Position numbers and translations under genes: made by a program. Under the pieces are notes generated by a model. It was not told the DNA's origin. It worked only from the letters and a program-made list of their open reading frames with translations, and made no database searches. Positions 50,741 to 61,090 of a DNA stretch of 64,000 nucleotides are shown piece by piece. Position 1 is the first letter of the stretch. Each line of letters begins with the position of its first letter. Source of the DNA: JANELJ01 sp024511395 (GTDB lineage: Bacteria > Pseudomonadota > Gammaproteobacteria > GRL18); assembly GCA_963681975.1 (NCBI GenBank), contig OY820613.1:124001-188000 (forward strand). Direction: 5' to 3'.

Positions 50741-51993
50741 TGTCAGAAATTCAGAACTATACCCTTAACTTTGGCCCTCAGCACCCTGCTGCACACGGGG
50801 TATTACGTCTGGTGCTGGAACTGGACGGGGAAGTCATTCAAAGAGCTGATCCTCATGTCGGTCTGCTGCATCGCGGCACTGAAAAACTGGCGGAAAGCCG
50901 CATTTATAATCAGAGTGTAGGTTATATGGATCGTCTCGACTACGTATCCATGATGTGTAATGAACACGCCTATTGCATGACTATTGAAAAACTGCTGGAT
51001 ATCGAAGTGCCGGAACGTGCTCAGTATATCCGCGTGATGTTTGATGAAATTACCCGTATTCTGAATCACCTGATGTGGCTGGGAACCCATGCCCTGGATG
51101 TGGGTGCTATGACCATGTTCCTGTACTGTTTCCGGGAAAGGGAAGATTTAATGGATACTTATGAGGCCGTATCCGGTGCCCGTATGCATGCCTCTTACTA
51201 TCGTCCCGGCGGTGTCTATCGGGATCTGCCTGACAGTATGCCGCAGTATGAAGCTTCTCAATGGCATAACCAGAAAGAAGTGGACGAAATGAACAAAAAT
51301 CGTCAGGGCTCCTTACTGGATTTTCTAAAAGATTTTACCGAACGCTTTGAAGCTTATGTGGATGAGTATGAAATCCTGTTAACCAATAACCGTATCTGGA
51401 AACAGAGAACCGTTGATATCGGTTGTTTAACAGAAGAACAGGCTAAAGATCTGAGCATGACCGGCCCCATGTTGCGGGCATCCGGTGTAGCTTGGGATTT
51501 ACGCAAAATGGAACCTTATGAAGTGTACGACAAACTGGATTTTGATATTCCTGTCGGCACCAATGGCGACTGCTATGACCGTTATGTAGTCAGGGTGGAA
51601 GAAATGCGCCAGTCCAATCGTATTATCAGCCAGTGTATTGACTGGTTACAGAACAATCCCGGTCCGGTTATGAATGAAGATCATAAACTGACCATGCCCG
51701 AACGCATAGATATGAAACAGGATATGGAAGGTTTAATCCATCACTTCAAGCACTTTACTGAAGGTTATATGGTTCCCGAAGGGGAAGCTTATTGTGCTGT
51801 AGAACACCCTAAGGGTGAATTTGGTACTTATATTGTGTCTGATGGCGCTAATAAACCGTATCGTTTAAAAATCAGAGCTCCGGGTTTTGCACACCTTTCA
51901 GCTATGGACTTCCTGGTTAAGGGGCATATGCTGGCAGACGTGGTCACTGTAATTGGTACACTGGATATTGTATTTGGGGAGATTGACCGATAA
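50740..51993 (+). CDS. nuoD: NADH-quinone oxidoreductase subunit D
   Basis: 417 aa 49-kDa-type subunit related to hydrogenase large subunits. The quinone-site block NFGPQHPAAHGVLRLVLELDGE and HVGLLHRGTEKL are present at the N-terminus, and PSAM-type LVKGHMLADVVTVIGTLDIVFGEIDR at the end. Together with NuoB it shapes the quinone pocket. It overlaps nuoE by one base. Confidence 0.98.
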   Translation: MSEIQNYTLNFGPQHPAAHGVLRLVLELDGEVIQRADPHVGLLHRGTEKLAESRIYNQSVGYMDRLDYVSMMCNEHAYCMTIEKLLDIEVPERAQYIRVMFDEITRILNHLMWLGTHALDVGAMTMFLYCFREREDLMDTYEAVSGARMHASYYRPGGVYRDLPDSMPQYEASQWHNQKEVDEMNKNRQGSLLDFLKDFTERFEAYVDEYEILLTNNRIWKQRTVDIGCLTEEQAKDLSMTGPMLRASGVAWDLRKMEPYEVYDKLDFDIPVGTNGDCYDRYVVRVEEMRQSNRIISQCIDWLQNNPGPVMNEDHKLTMPERIDMKQDMEGLIHHFKHFTEGYMVPEGEAYCAVEHPKGEFGTYIVSDGANKPYRLKIRAPGFAHLSAMDFLVKGHMLADVVTVIGTLDIVFGEIDR

Positions 51994-52496
51994 TGTCTCA
52001 AACAACTCAGGCTCCGAGCGATTTAATTAATGCCGAATCGAAGCAGGATATCGATCACTGGTTGACCAAGTATCCGGAAGATCAGAAACAGTCAGCTGTT
52101 ATGGCGGCCCTGCGTATTGTTCAGGAGCAGAACGGCGGCTGGTTAACCCTGGAATTAATGGATGCGGTAGCAGACTATCTGGATATGGATAAAATTCATG
52201 TCTATGAAGTAGCTACCTTTTATTCCATGTATGAACACAAGCCAGTTGGTAAACATAAGATCTGTGTCTGCACCAATATTTCCTGTATGAGCTGCGGTTC
52301 CGGAAAAATTGTTGAATATCTGGAAGATAAATTAAATATAAAACTGGGTGAAACTACGGAAGATAATCAGTTTACCCTTAAAGAAGTAGAATGTCTGGGG
52401 GCCTGTTCCGGTGCGCCAATGTTCCAGATTGGTGAGCACTATTATGAAAACCTGACCCCGAAAAAAATAGACGAAATACTGGCGGGCTTGAAATAA
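51993..52496 (+). CDS. nuoE: NADH-quinone oxidoreductase subunit E
   Basis: 167 aa 24-kDa-type subunit with a thioredoxin-like fold. The 2Fe-2S ligands are in CTNISCMSCG and in VECLGACSGAPM. It works with NuoF in the NADH-oxidising tip. nuoF follows after 74 bases. Confidence 0.98.
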   Translation: MSQTTQAPSDLINAESKQDIDHWLTKYPEDQKQSAVMAALRIVQEQNGGWLTLELMDAVADYLDMDKIHVYEVATFYSMYEHKPVGKHKICVCTNISCMSCGSGKIVEYLEDKLNIKLGETTEDNQFTLKEVECLGACSGAPMFQIGEHYYENLTPKKIDEILAGLK

Positions 52497-52570
52497 CCGC
52501 AGCAGCAAAAAACACAAAATAAATTGTAAATGGCAGATTGCTTGAGTAGCAATACCAAGCGGAGTATTAA

Positions 52571-53851
52571 ATGGCAAACGAAGTTTGTTTTAGAACATTA
52601 CATCTTGATAAACCCTGGACACTGGAGTCCTATCTCAGTGTGGGTGGCTATGAATCCCTGAAAAAGATTCTGACCGAGAAGATCCCGGCTGAAGATATTA
52701 TTGAAGAAGTAAAAACTTCCGCCTTAAGAGGCCGTGGTGGTGCGGGTTTCCCGACAGGTCTGAAATGGAGCTTTATGCCCCGTCAGGCACTGGGTCAGAA
52801 ATACATCGTCTGTAATTCAGATGAAGGTGAACCGGGTACCTGTAAAGACCGGGATATATTGCGTTATAACCCACACCAGTTAATTGAAGGTATGGCCATT
52901 GCCGGCTATTGTATTGGCGCTGATATGGGCTACAACTACATACGTGGTGAATTCTGGGAACCTTTCAGCCGTTTTGATAATGCCTTAAATGAAGCACGTG
53001 AAGCCGGTTATCTGGGCAAAAATATATTCGGCAGCGATTTTAATTTTGATCTACAGGCACATCTGGGCGGCGGTGCCTATATCTGCGGTGAAGAAACCGC
53101 ATTACTGGAATCCATTGAAGGTAAAAAAGGTCAGCCGCGTTTTAAACCGCCGTTTCCTGCCAGTTTCGGTTTATACGGTAAACCCACCACTATTAATAAC
53201 ACAGAAACTTTAGCCTCCATTCCGGTCATTGTGGAAAAAGGCGGTCAGTGGTTCATGGATATGGGCAAGCAGAATAACGGTGGCACTAAAATATTTTCAG
53301 TATCCGGTAATGTGAAGCGGCCCGGTAACTATGAAATCAATATGGGTACCCCGTTTTCAGAATTATTGGAAATGTGTGGCGGTATGAAAGACGGCTACAA
53401 ATTAAAAGCCGTTATCCCGGGTGGTAGTTCATCTCCGGTTATTCCCGGTGAGCAAATGATGGATGTCACCATGGATTATGACGGCATTTCCAAAGCCGGT
53501 TCCATGCTGGGTTCCGGTGCGGTAATTATTCTGGATGATCAGATGTGCATGGTTAATGCTCTGGCCCGTTTATCTCATTTCTACCACGAAGAATCCTGCG
53601 GTCAGTGTACGCCCTGCCGTGAAGGTACCGGCTGGTTGTCCCGCGTGATGCATCGTATAGAGCATGGGCAGGGCAGGCAGGAAGATCTGGACCTGCTGGA
53701 TAAAGTGGTCGGTGACATTATGGGCCGTACCATCTGTGCTTTGGGTGAAGCTGCATCGATGCCGGTAAAAGGTTTCCTCAAGCATTATCGTGATGAGTTT
53801 CAATATCATATTGACCATAAAAAATGCATGGTCGGACTAGGCAGTAAGTAA
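52571..53851 (+). CDS. nuoF: NADH-quinone oxidoreductase subunit F
   Basis: 426 aa 51-kDa-type subunit. The NADH site GRGGAGFPTGLKWSFMP, the FMN region CNSDEGEPGTCKDRDI and AYICGEETALLESIEGKKG, and the 4Fe-4S ligands in ESCGQCTPCREG plus a later Cys (TICALGEAA) are intact. It takes up hydride from NADH. Confidence 0.99.
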   Translation: MANEVCFRTLHLDKPWTLESYLSVGGYESLKKILTEKIPAEDIIEEVKTSALRGRGGAGFPTGLKWSFMPRQALGQKYIVCNSDEGEPGTCKDRDILRYNPHQLIEGMAIAGYCIGADMGYNYIRGEFWEPFSRFDNALNEAREAGYLGKNIFGSDFNFDLQAHLGGGAYICGEETALLESIEGKKGQPRFKPPFPASFGLYGKPTTINNTETLASIPVIVEKGGQWFMDMGKQNNGGTKIFSVSGNVKRPGNYEINMGTPFSELLEMCGGMKDGYKLKAVIPGGSSSPVIPGEQMMDVTMDYDGISKAGSMLGSGAVIILDDQMCMVNALARLSHFYHEESCGQCTPCREGTGWLSRVMHRIEHGQGRQEDLDLLDKVVGDIMGRTICALGEAASMPVKGFLKHYRDEFQYHIDHKKCMVGLGSK

Positions 53852-53922
53852 TTATTAACTTTAGCGGCTAACAATAGTATTAGCGGCTGACTTAACAAGA
53901 TAAGATTAACGAGTACTTAAAT

Positions 53923-56283
53923 ATGGTAACAATTACAATTAACGGAAAACAGGTTCAGGCCGAGCAGGGTCAGATGCTGATAGAAGCAGCTGATAATGCA
54001 GATATAGCCATACCTCGTTTTTGTTATCATAAAAACCTGTCTATTGCCGCTAACTGCCGTATGTGTCTGGTGGAAGTGGAAAAAGCACCCAAGCCTGTTC
54101 CTGCCTGCGCCACACCGATTACTGATGGCATGGTGGTGAATACCAAATCCACCAAAGCTTTGGCGGCTCAACAGGCCGTTATGGAATTTCTGTTAATTAA
54201 CCATCCGCTGGATTGTCCTATTTGTGATCAGGGTGGTGAGTGTGATTTACAGGAATTTTCGGTAGGGTATGGTAAAGACAAATCCGATTACCATGAAGTA
54301 AAGCGGGTAGTTAGAGATAAAAATATCGGCCCGCTGATTGCTACCGAACTGACCCGTTGTATTCACTGTACCCGCTGTGTCCGTTTTGGACAGGAAATTG
54401 CCGGTATGCGTGAAATGGGTGCTACCGGTCGTGGCGACTGGATGGAAATCGGCACTTATATAAAAAAAAGTATCGACTCGGAACTGTCCGGTAATATTAT
54501 TGATTTATGTCCGGTGGGCGCACTCACCTCCAAGGTTTCTCGTTTCACCTACCGGGTCTGGGAACTGGCCAGCAATGATTTCGTAGTAGCCCATGACTGC
54601 ATTGGCTCTAATATTAATGTCCAGACCAAAAATGGTGTGATTAAGCGGGTCATTGCCCGGGAAAATAATGAGATCAATGATACCTGGATTTCGGATCGTG
54701 ACCGCTACAGCTTTGAAGGTATTAACAGTGCGGATCGCCTGACCAGACCTATGATTAAGCAGAATGGTCAATGGCAGGAAGCCAGCTGGGATGATGCCCT
54801 GCAGTTTGCCGTTAACGGCCTGAAAGCCATATCCGATGCCAGTGAACTGGGCGCCGTCTGTTCACCTTCTGCCACTACTGAAGAAATGTTTTTATTACAG
54901 AAACTGATGCGGGGTATCGGCAGTAATAATATTGATCACCGTCTGCGCCAGACGGACTTTTCCGCTCAGGATGCTGATCCTCGTTTCCCGGGACTGGGTA
55001 TGAAACTGGCCGAAGTTAAAAACATTAATGCCGCACTGCTGATTGGCTCAAATGTCCGTAAAGAACAGCCGATTATGGGCCATCATTTAAGACAGGCCAG
55101 TTTAAAGGGGGCACAGATTGCTGTGCTTAATCCTGTTAAATATGAGCAGATTTTCAAACTTGCCCAGGAATTTATTGCCGCCCCTTCCCAGATGATTAAT
55201 GAATTAAAATCTCTGGCTAAAGCAGCTCTGGAAATCACGGGTAAAAAAGCCCCTAAAGGACTGACTGCTCTGGTTTCAGATCAAACGGTCAGCGATGCAC
55301 ATAAGGCCTGTATTGAAAACTTAAATCAGGCTGACAATGCAACGGTTATTATAGGAACCATGCTGCAGGCTATGCCGGATTATGCCGCCATGCGTATGCT
55401 GGCAGGCTTTATTGCCGATGCCACTGATTCAGTTTTAAGCTATTTAACCCCGGGGGCTAATACCAGCGGTGCTTATCTTTCCGGAATGCTGCCTAACCGC
55501 AATGCGGCCGGTGAGTCAAGTGATGGTCTGGATACTCAGGCTATGTTTGCACAGCCTAGAAAGGGCTATATTTTATTCGGTATTGAACCGGATCGGGATA
55601 TAGAAAATCCTGTTCAGGTACAAAATGCCTTAGATAATGCTGATTTTGTTGTGGCTGTAAGTATGTACCAGTCAGACACCCTGCAGAACAGTGCGGATGT
55701 TTTATTACCGCTATCAGCTATTACCGAATCATCCGGTACCCTGATCAATGTGGAGGGTACCTGGCAGAGCTTCCAGGCAGCCAGTAAGGCCATTGGCCAG
55801 TCCAAGCCGGGCTGGAAGATTTTACGGGTCATGGGTAATCTGTTTGATGTCAGCGGTTTTGATTACCAGAGTTCAGATGAGGTGCTGGCTGATGTTAAGA
55901 CTTCAGACGGTGATGCAGTAACAGATAAAGCAGGCAATAAACTATCCTGGCAATGTCCGGATAACAGTACTGCAGAAACCGCTCTGCAACGCATTGCTGA
56001 ACTGCCGATATATGCGGTAGATGCGGTAGTCAGACGGGCCAAAGCTCTGCAGAAAACCGATGATGCTCAGGTTAACTGTGCCCGAATAAACTCAGCGACC
56101 GCAGAGAAACTGAAAATAGAGGACGGCCAGACAGTTTCAGCAATACAGGATGGTAATGCAGTGGATATTGCTGCCAGTATTGATGATCGAATTGCCGATA
56201 ATTGCGTCTATATTCCGGCGGGTATTGAGTCTGCAGCGGCTTTAGGCGGCGGTTATAATGCCATTGAACTTAAGGCAAAATAG
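53923..56283 (+). CDS. nuoG: NADH-quinone oxidoreductase subunit G
   Basis: 786 aa 75-kDa-type subunit. The N-terminal 2Fe-2S domain (RFCYHKNLSIAANCRMCLVEVE) is followed by the His-Cys3 motif HPLDCPICDQGGECDLQ, the 4Fe-4S block CIHCTRCVRFGQEI and a molybdopterin-like domain without a cofactor. The last 250 or so residues are more divergent and Ala/Asp-rich. It wires electrons from FMN to the quinone side. Confidence 0.98.
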   Translation: MVTITINGKQVQAEQGQMLIEAADNADIAIPRFCYHKNLSIAANCRMCLVEVEKAPKPVPACATPITDGMVVNTKSTKALAAQQAVMEFLLINHPLDCPICDQGGECDLQEFSVGYGKDKSDYHEVKRVVRDKNIGPLIATELTRCIHCTRCVRFGQEIAGMREMGATGRGDWMEIGTYIKKSIDSELSGNIIDLCPVGALTSKVSRFTYRVWELASNDFVVAHDCIGSNINVQTKNGVIKRVIARENNEINDTWISDRDRYSFEGINSADRLTRPMIKQNGQWQEASWDDALQFAVNGLKAISDASELGAVCSPSATTEEMFLLQKLMRGIGSNNIDHRLRQTDFSAQDADPRFPGLGMKLAEVKNINAALLIGSNVRKEQPIMGHHLRQASLKGAQIAVLNPVKYEQIFKLAQEFIAAPSQMINELKSLAKAALEITGKKAPKGLTALVSDQTVSDAHKACIENLNQADNATVIIGTMLQAMPDYAAMRMLAGFIADATDSVLSYLTPGANTSGAYLSGMLPNRNAAGESSDGLDTQAMFAQPRKGYILFGIEPDRDIENPVQVQNALDNADFVVAVSMYQSDTLQNSADVLLPLSAITESSGTLINVEGTWQSFQAASKAIGQSKPGWKILRVMGNLFDVSGFDYQSSDEVLADVKTSDGDAVTDKAGNKLSWQCPDNSTAETALQRIAELPIYAVDAVVRRAKALQKTDDAQVNCARINSATAEKLKIEDGQTVSAIQDGNAVDIAASIDDRIADNCVYIPAGIESAAALGGGYNAIELKAK

Positions 56284-56367
56284 CAAACAGCTTTATAAAG
56301 ATTTACATTTATTTATAAAAAGTTTTAAAAATTGCAAAATAAACAGCTTAGATAAACGGAGCCGATT

Positions 56368-57420
56368 TTGTTAGACCTGATTTTATCCATTTATAAAATA
56401 CCGGTAATCAATATACTGGTCAAGATCATTGTGATCATGGTGCCGTTATTATTGACTGTCGCATATTTTACCTATGCAGAACGAAAAGTCATCGGCTATA
56501 TGCAGGTGCGTATCGGGCCTAACCGTGTCGGACCACGCGGCTGGCTGCAGCCCATTGCCGATGCCATGAAGCTGATGTTCAAGGAAATTATTTTTCCTTC
56601 TGATGCGAATAAGGTACTGTTTACCATCGCGCCGACCCTGGCCATTGCAACGGCACTGGCGGCCTGGGCCGTAGTACCCTTTGGTTCAGAATTGGTACTG
56701 GCGGATATTAATGTAGCCCTGCTCTATATCCTAGCCATGACCTCCATCGGAGTGTATGGTATTATTCTGGCGGGCTGGTCTTCAAACTCCAAGTACGCCA
56801 TTATGAGTACCTTAAGAACAGCGGCGCAGGTGGTGTCCTATGAAATTGCCATGGGTTTTGCTCTGGTGGGAGTCGTAATGGCGGCCCGCAGCCTCAATAT
56901 CGGTGATATTGTAGAAGGGCAGAGCAGCAGCATCTGGGGCTGGTATATGTGGCCCTTACTGCCTCTGTTTGTAATTTATTTTATTTCCGGTGTGGCAGAA
57001 ACCAACCGGGCACCCTTTGATGTGGCCGAAGGTGAATCTGAAATTGTGGCCGGTTTCCATGTGGAATATTCCGGTATCCTGTTTGCCATTTTCTTCCTGG
57101 CGGAATACGCCAATATGATCCTGATTTCCATTATGGCAGCCCTGATGTTTATGGGCGGCTGGTTATCACCTTTTGAAGGTGTCAGTGCCCTAGGCCTGGG
57201 AGACAGTTTCCTGGCCGGTTCCAGTATTATCTGGTTATTAGCCAAAACCGCAATATTTATGTTCCTGTTCCTGTGGTTCAGGGCCACCTTTCCACGCTAT
57301 CGTTATGATCAGATCATGCGCCTGGGTTGGAAAGTATTTATACCTATCACCATTGTCTGGATTTATGTGGTAGGTTTAATGTATTACCTGGAATTAGCCC
57401 CTTGGTTTATTAAGGGCTAA
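56368..57420 (+). CDS. nuoH: NADH-quinone oxidoreductase subunit H
   Basis: 350 aa, eight or more membrane helices. Family blocks include YAERKVIGYMQVRIGPNRVGP near the N-terminus and ETNRAPFDVAEGESEIVAGFHVEYSG in the quinone-channel loop. The start codon is TTG (56368), supported by an upstream GGAG. It forms the heel of the membrane arm. Confidence 0.98.
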   Translation: MLDLILSIYKIPVINILVKIIVIMVPLLLTVAYFTYAERKVIGYMQVRIGPNRVGPRGWLQPIADAMKLMFKEIIFPSDANKVLFTIAPTLAIATALAAWAVVPFGSELVLADINVALLYILAMTSIGVYGIILAGWSSNSKYAIMSTLRTAAQVVSYEIAMGFALVGVVMAARSLNIGDIVEGQSSSIWGWYMWPLLPLFVIYFISGVAETNRAPFDVAEGESEIVAGFHVEYSGILFAIFFLAEYANMILISIMAALMFMGGWLSPFEGVSALGLGDSFLAGSSIIWLLAKTAIFMFLFLWFRATFPRYRYDQIMRLGWKVFIPITIVWIYVVGLMYYLELAPWFIKG

Positions 57421-57519
57421 GAGCGGATTGATAAAAGTAAGTATTCATATATAAAGAGCAAAATGATAAATAGTAACGTCGTTACCAAAGTAGTTAGTAA
57501 AGGTTTCTGGAGATAATTT

Positions 57520-58008
57520 GTGCATCAATTGACCCAATTTTTTGACAGCCTGTTTTTAGCAGAACTCTTTAAGGGGCTGAGTGTGACGGGCAAATATCTT
57601 TTTAAGAAAAAGATCACGGTACAGTACCCGGAAGAAAAAACGCCTCAGTCTTTTCGCTTTCGGGGTCTGCATGCACAGCGCCGTTATGCTAATGGTGAAG
57701 AACGTTGTATTGCCTGTAAACTATGCGAGGCCATCTGTCCGGCACTGGCTATTTCCATTGAATCAGAACAGCGGGAAGACGGTACACGTAGAACTAAAAG
57801 CTATGATATTGATTTAACCAAGTGTATTTTCTGTGGTTTTTGTGAAGAATCCTGTCCGGTAGATTCCATTGTGGAAACACGGATTTTTGAATACTACGGA
57901 GAAGAACGCAGTGATTTATTAATGACCAAGGAAAAACTGCTGGCAGTGGGCGATAAATACGAAGCCCAAATTGCCGCTGACCGCGCTCAAGATGCGCCTT
58001 ATCGTTAA
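57520..58008 (+). CDS. nuoI: NADH-quinone oxidoreductase subunit I
   Basis: 162 aa ferredoxin-like subunit with two 4Fe-4S motifs, CIACKLCEAICP and CIFCGFCEESCP, holding clusters N6a and N6b. GTG start at 57520 with CTGGAGAT in front. Confidence 0.98.
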   Translation: MHQLTQFFDSLFLAELFKGLSVTGKYLFKKKITVQYPEEKTPQSFRFRGLHAQRRYANGEERCIACKLCEAICPALAISIESEQREDGTRRTKSYDIDLTKCIFCGFCEESCPVDSIVETRIFEYYGEERSDLLMTKEKLLAVGDKYEAQIAADRAQDAPYR

Positions 58009-58082
58009 TAATGAGTAGTTAACACAAGAGTCAAAATTAACAAAACTGGCAGACCCAATGTCTGCCAAATGTGGAATAATTT

Positions 58083-58709
58083 ATGGAAACCTTTGTTTTT
58101 TACATTTTTTCGGCCTTTATGGTGCTTTCAGCATTAATGGTGATCAGCGTTAATAACCCGGTTAAAGCAGCCTTTTTTCTGGTACTGAGTTTCTTTGCCT
58201 CAGCCGCCATCTGGTTATTACTGGAAGCCGAATTCCTGGCCATTATTCTGGTTATTGTCTATGTCGGCGCAGTTATGGTGCTGTTCCTGTTTGTGGTGAT
58301 GATGCTGGACATCAATATGGTCCAGATTAAAAAAGGTTTTGTGAATAATCTACCACTGGCAGTGGCGGTAGCCATTGCCATGTTTGCGACCATTTTCTTT
58401 GTAGTAGGCGGCGAATCTTTTAGTCAATCAGTCTTTACCATTCCTGATCGTCACGGTGCTGATTACAGCAATGTCGCTGAACTGGGTAAGGTGTTATATA
58501 GCGATTATGTGTATTCCTTTGAAATTGCTGCCGTGATCCTGCTGGTGGGTATTATTGCCGCTATCAGTCTGACATTGAGAAGACGGCCTAATACCCGTCA
58601 TCAGAAAATTGAAGATCAGATTGCCGTTAAGAGTAAGGATCGTCTGCAGGTCGTTAAAGTGGATACTCAGCCCAGAAAATATGAGCCTGCAAAAGAGGAG
58701 CAAAAATAA
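58083..58709 (+). CDS. nuoJ: NADH-quinone oxidoreductase subunit J
   Basis: 208 aa membrane subunit with five helices; the third has EFLAIILVIVYVGAVMVLFLFVVMML, with the pi-bulge region typical of NuoJ. The hydrophilic C-terminal tail is basic. Its stop overlaps the nuoK start. Confidence 0.97.
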   Translation: METFVFYIFSAFMVLSALMVISVNNPVKAAFFLVLSFFASAAIWLLLEAEFLAIILVIVYVGAVMVLFLFVVMMLDINMVQIKKGFVNNLPLAVAVAIAMFATIFFVVGGESFSQSVFTIPDRHGADYSNVAELGKVLYSDYVYSFEIAAVILLVGIIAAISLTLRRRPNTRHQKIEDQIAVKSKDRLQVVKVDTQPRKYEPAKEEQK

Positions 58710-59014
58710 TGTTGTCACTGACGCACTTTCTGGTTCTTGGTGCCATTATGTTTTCCATTGCCATGGCCGGGATCTTTATCAACCGTAAAAATGTCCTGAT
58801 CCTGCTGATGTGTGTTGAACTGATGTTGCTGGCGGTTAATATCAATTTTATAGCTTTCTCTCATTATCTGGGCGATAGTGCCGGGCAGGTTTTTGTGTTC
58901 TTTATTCTTACCGTTGCGGCAGCGGAAGCGGCCATTGGTCTGGCAATATTAGTGGTTCTGTTTAGGAATAAACGCACCATTAATGTTGAAGAACTTGATT
59001 CATTGAAGGGTTAA
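58709..59014 (+). CDS. nuoK: NADH-quinone oxidoreductase subunit K
   Basis: 101 aa, three helices. The two buried Glu of the proton path are in CVELMLLAVN and AAAEAAIGLAI. The size is standard. nuoL follows after four bases. Confidence 0.98.
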   Translation: MLSLTHFLVLGAIMFSIAMAGIFINRKNVLILLMCVELMLLAVNINFIAFSHYLGDSAGQVFVFFILTVAAAEAAIGLAILVVLFRNKRTINVEELDSLKG

Positions 59015-59018
59015 TCTA

Positions 59019-60986
59019 GTGTTTGAAAATTATAGCGACTCACAAGTTTATCTGGCCATTGTACTGGCTCCGCTGATCGGTTCAATACTCGCCGGGGTCT
59101 TCAATGCTTATATCAGCCGTGCGGTTGCCCATACCGTGACTATTGCCGGCGTGGCCATATCTTTTGTTCTGGCTTTGTTTGTATTTAAGTATTTTGCCTT
59201 TGACGGCGCACCCACCTATAACGAAACCGTTTATACCTGGCTGGTCAGTGACGGTATACATTTTGAAATCGGCTTTATGGTAGATAACCTGACGTCCATG
59301 ATGCTGGTTGTGGTCAGTTTTGTATCCCTGATGGTGCATTTATATACCATCGGTTATATGCATGATGATCCGGGTTATAAACGTTTCTTCAGCTATATCT
59401 CCCTGTTTACCTTCTCTATGTATATGCTGGTGATGTCCAATAACTTCTTGCAACTGTTCTTCGGCTGGGAAGCGGTGGGTCTGGTGTCTTATCTGCTGAT
59501 TGGTTTTTACTACAAGAAAGAAAGTGCCATTTTCGCTAACCTGAAAGCCTTCCTGGTTAATCGGGTCGGTGATTTTGGTTTTATTCTGGGTATTGCCGGT
59601 ATCCTGATGCTGTTTAACACTCTGGATTATGCGGAAGTCTTTGCCGCAGCTAACAGCAAGGCGGGAGCGACCATTGAGCTTATTCCAGGTACTCAGTGGT
59701 CAATGATCACGGTGATCTGTTTATTATTATTTGTCGGTGCCATGGGTAAATCAGCCCAGGTACCCTTACATGTCTGGCTGCCCGATTCCATGGAAGGCCC
59801 AACGCCTATTTCAGCCCTGATCCACGCCGCAACTATGGTTACTGCCGGTATCTTTATGGTAACCAGAATGACACCCCTGTTTGAACTGTCTGAAACGGCT
59901 TTGTCCTTTATTCTGGTTATTGGTGCCATTACCGCTTTGTTTATGGGTTTTCTGGGTATTATTCAAAACGATATCAAGCGGGTGGTGGCCTATTCAACCC
60001 TGTCCCAGTTAGGCTATATGACAGTGGCTCTGGGCGCTTCAGCTTATTCCGCAGCTGTATTCCACCTGATGACTCATGCTTTCTTTAAGGCCTTATTATT
60101 CCTGGCTGCAGGCTCGGTAATTATCGGTATGCATCATATACAGGATATCCGTAAAATGGGCGGTCTGAAAAAATACATGCCTATTACTTACTGGACATCG
60201 CTGATTGGTACTCTGGCCTTAATCGGCTTCCCCGGACTGTCCGGTTTCTTCTCTAAAGACAGTATTATTGAAGCGGTTCGCCTGTCTCACCTGCCCGGTG
60301 CAACCTTTGCCTATTATGCGGTTCTGGCCGGAGTGTTTGTTACCGCTCTGTATAGTTTAAGACTGTTCTTTATTGTCTTCCATGGTGAAGAACGTATGGA
60401 TCATCATACTAAAGAACATTTAAAAGAATCCCCCTGGGTGGTTACTGTACCGCTGGTACTGCTGGCTATACCTTCGGTAATTATTGGTGGCCTGACGATC
60501 AGTAGTGTCCTGTATGGTGATTATTTTAACGGTGTAGTCTTTGTTGAAGAAGCGCATAATGTACTGGGTCACCTGAAAAAAGAATTTCACGGACCTATGG
60601 GCATGGTACTGCATGGCATTACCGCCACGCCCTTTATTTTAATGCTGGCAGGTATTGCTGTGGCCTGGCTGCTGTATATGAAAAATCCATCGGTACCGGG
60701 CAAGATCAAACAATCTTTCTCACTGATTTACAATATTATGGATAACAAGTATGGCTTTGATGCATTTAATGAAAAAGTCATAGCAGGCGGTACGCGGGGT
60801 ATCGGTCATTTATTATCCAAAGTGGGTGATCTGCTGATTATTGACGGAATTATCGTCAACGGCTCAGCAAAAACCGTCGCTTGGGTATCCGGTATTATCA
60901 GACATATGCAGACCGGTTATTTATATCATTATGCATTTGCCATGATTCTGGGGATGATCGCCTTGCTGGTGATTGTGGTCTATTAA
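59019..60986 (+). CDS. nuoL: NADH-quinone oxidoreductase subunit L
   Basis: 655 aa antiporter-like subunit at the far end of the membrane arm, about 16 helices and the long lateral helix at the C-terminus. Conserved charged sites are in FFGWEAVGLVSYLLIGFYY, AMGKSAQVPLHVWLPDSMEGPTPISALIHAATMVTAG and YSTLSQLGYM. GTG start at 59019. Confidence 0.98.
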   Translation: MFENYSDSQVYLAIVLAPLIGSILAGVFNAYISRAVAHTVTIAGVAISFVLALFVFKYFAFDGAPTYNETVYTWLVSDGIHFEIGFMVDNLTSMMLVVVSFVSLMVHLYTIGYMHDDPGYKRFFSYISLFTFSMYMLVMSNNFLQLFFGWEAVGLVSYLLIGFYYKKESAIFANLKAFLVNRVGDFGFILGIAGILMLFNTLDYAEVFAAANSKAGATIELIPGTQWSMITVICLLLFVGAMGKSAQVPLHVWLPDSMEGPTPISALIHAATMVTAGIFMVTRMTPLFELSETALSFILVIGAITALFMGFLGIIQNDIKRVVAYSTLSQLGYMTVALGASAYSAAVFHLMTHAFFKALLFLAAGSVIIGMHHIQDIRKMGGLKKYMPITYWTSLIGTLALIGFPGLSGFFSKDSIIEAVRLSHLPGATFAYYAVLAGVFVTALYSLRLFFIVFHGEERMDHHTKEHLKESPWVVTVPLVLLAIPSVIIGGLTISSVLYGDYFNGVVFVEEAHNVLGHLKKEFHGPMGMVLHGITATPFILMLAGIAVAWLLYMKNPSVPGKIKQSFSLIYNIMDNKYGFDAFNEKVIAGGTRGIGHLLSKVGDLLIIDGIIVNGSAKTVAWVSGIIRHMQTGYLYHYAFAMILGMIALLVIVVY

Positions 60987-61090
60987 GATATTTAACTTTG
61001 CTCATACTGATAAGCTTATGTCTATAAAGCAGTTTTGGTTAATATTTGAGCAAAGCAATTAAAAGTTTAGAAATTAAAGGTAATTAATAC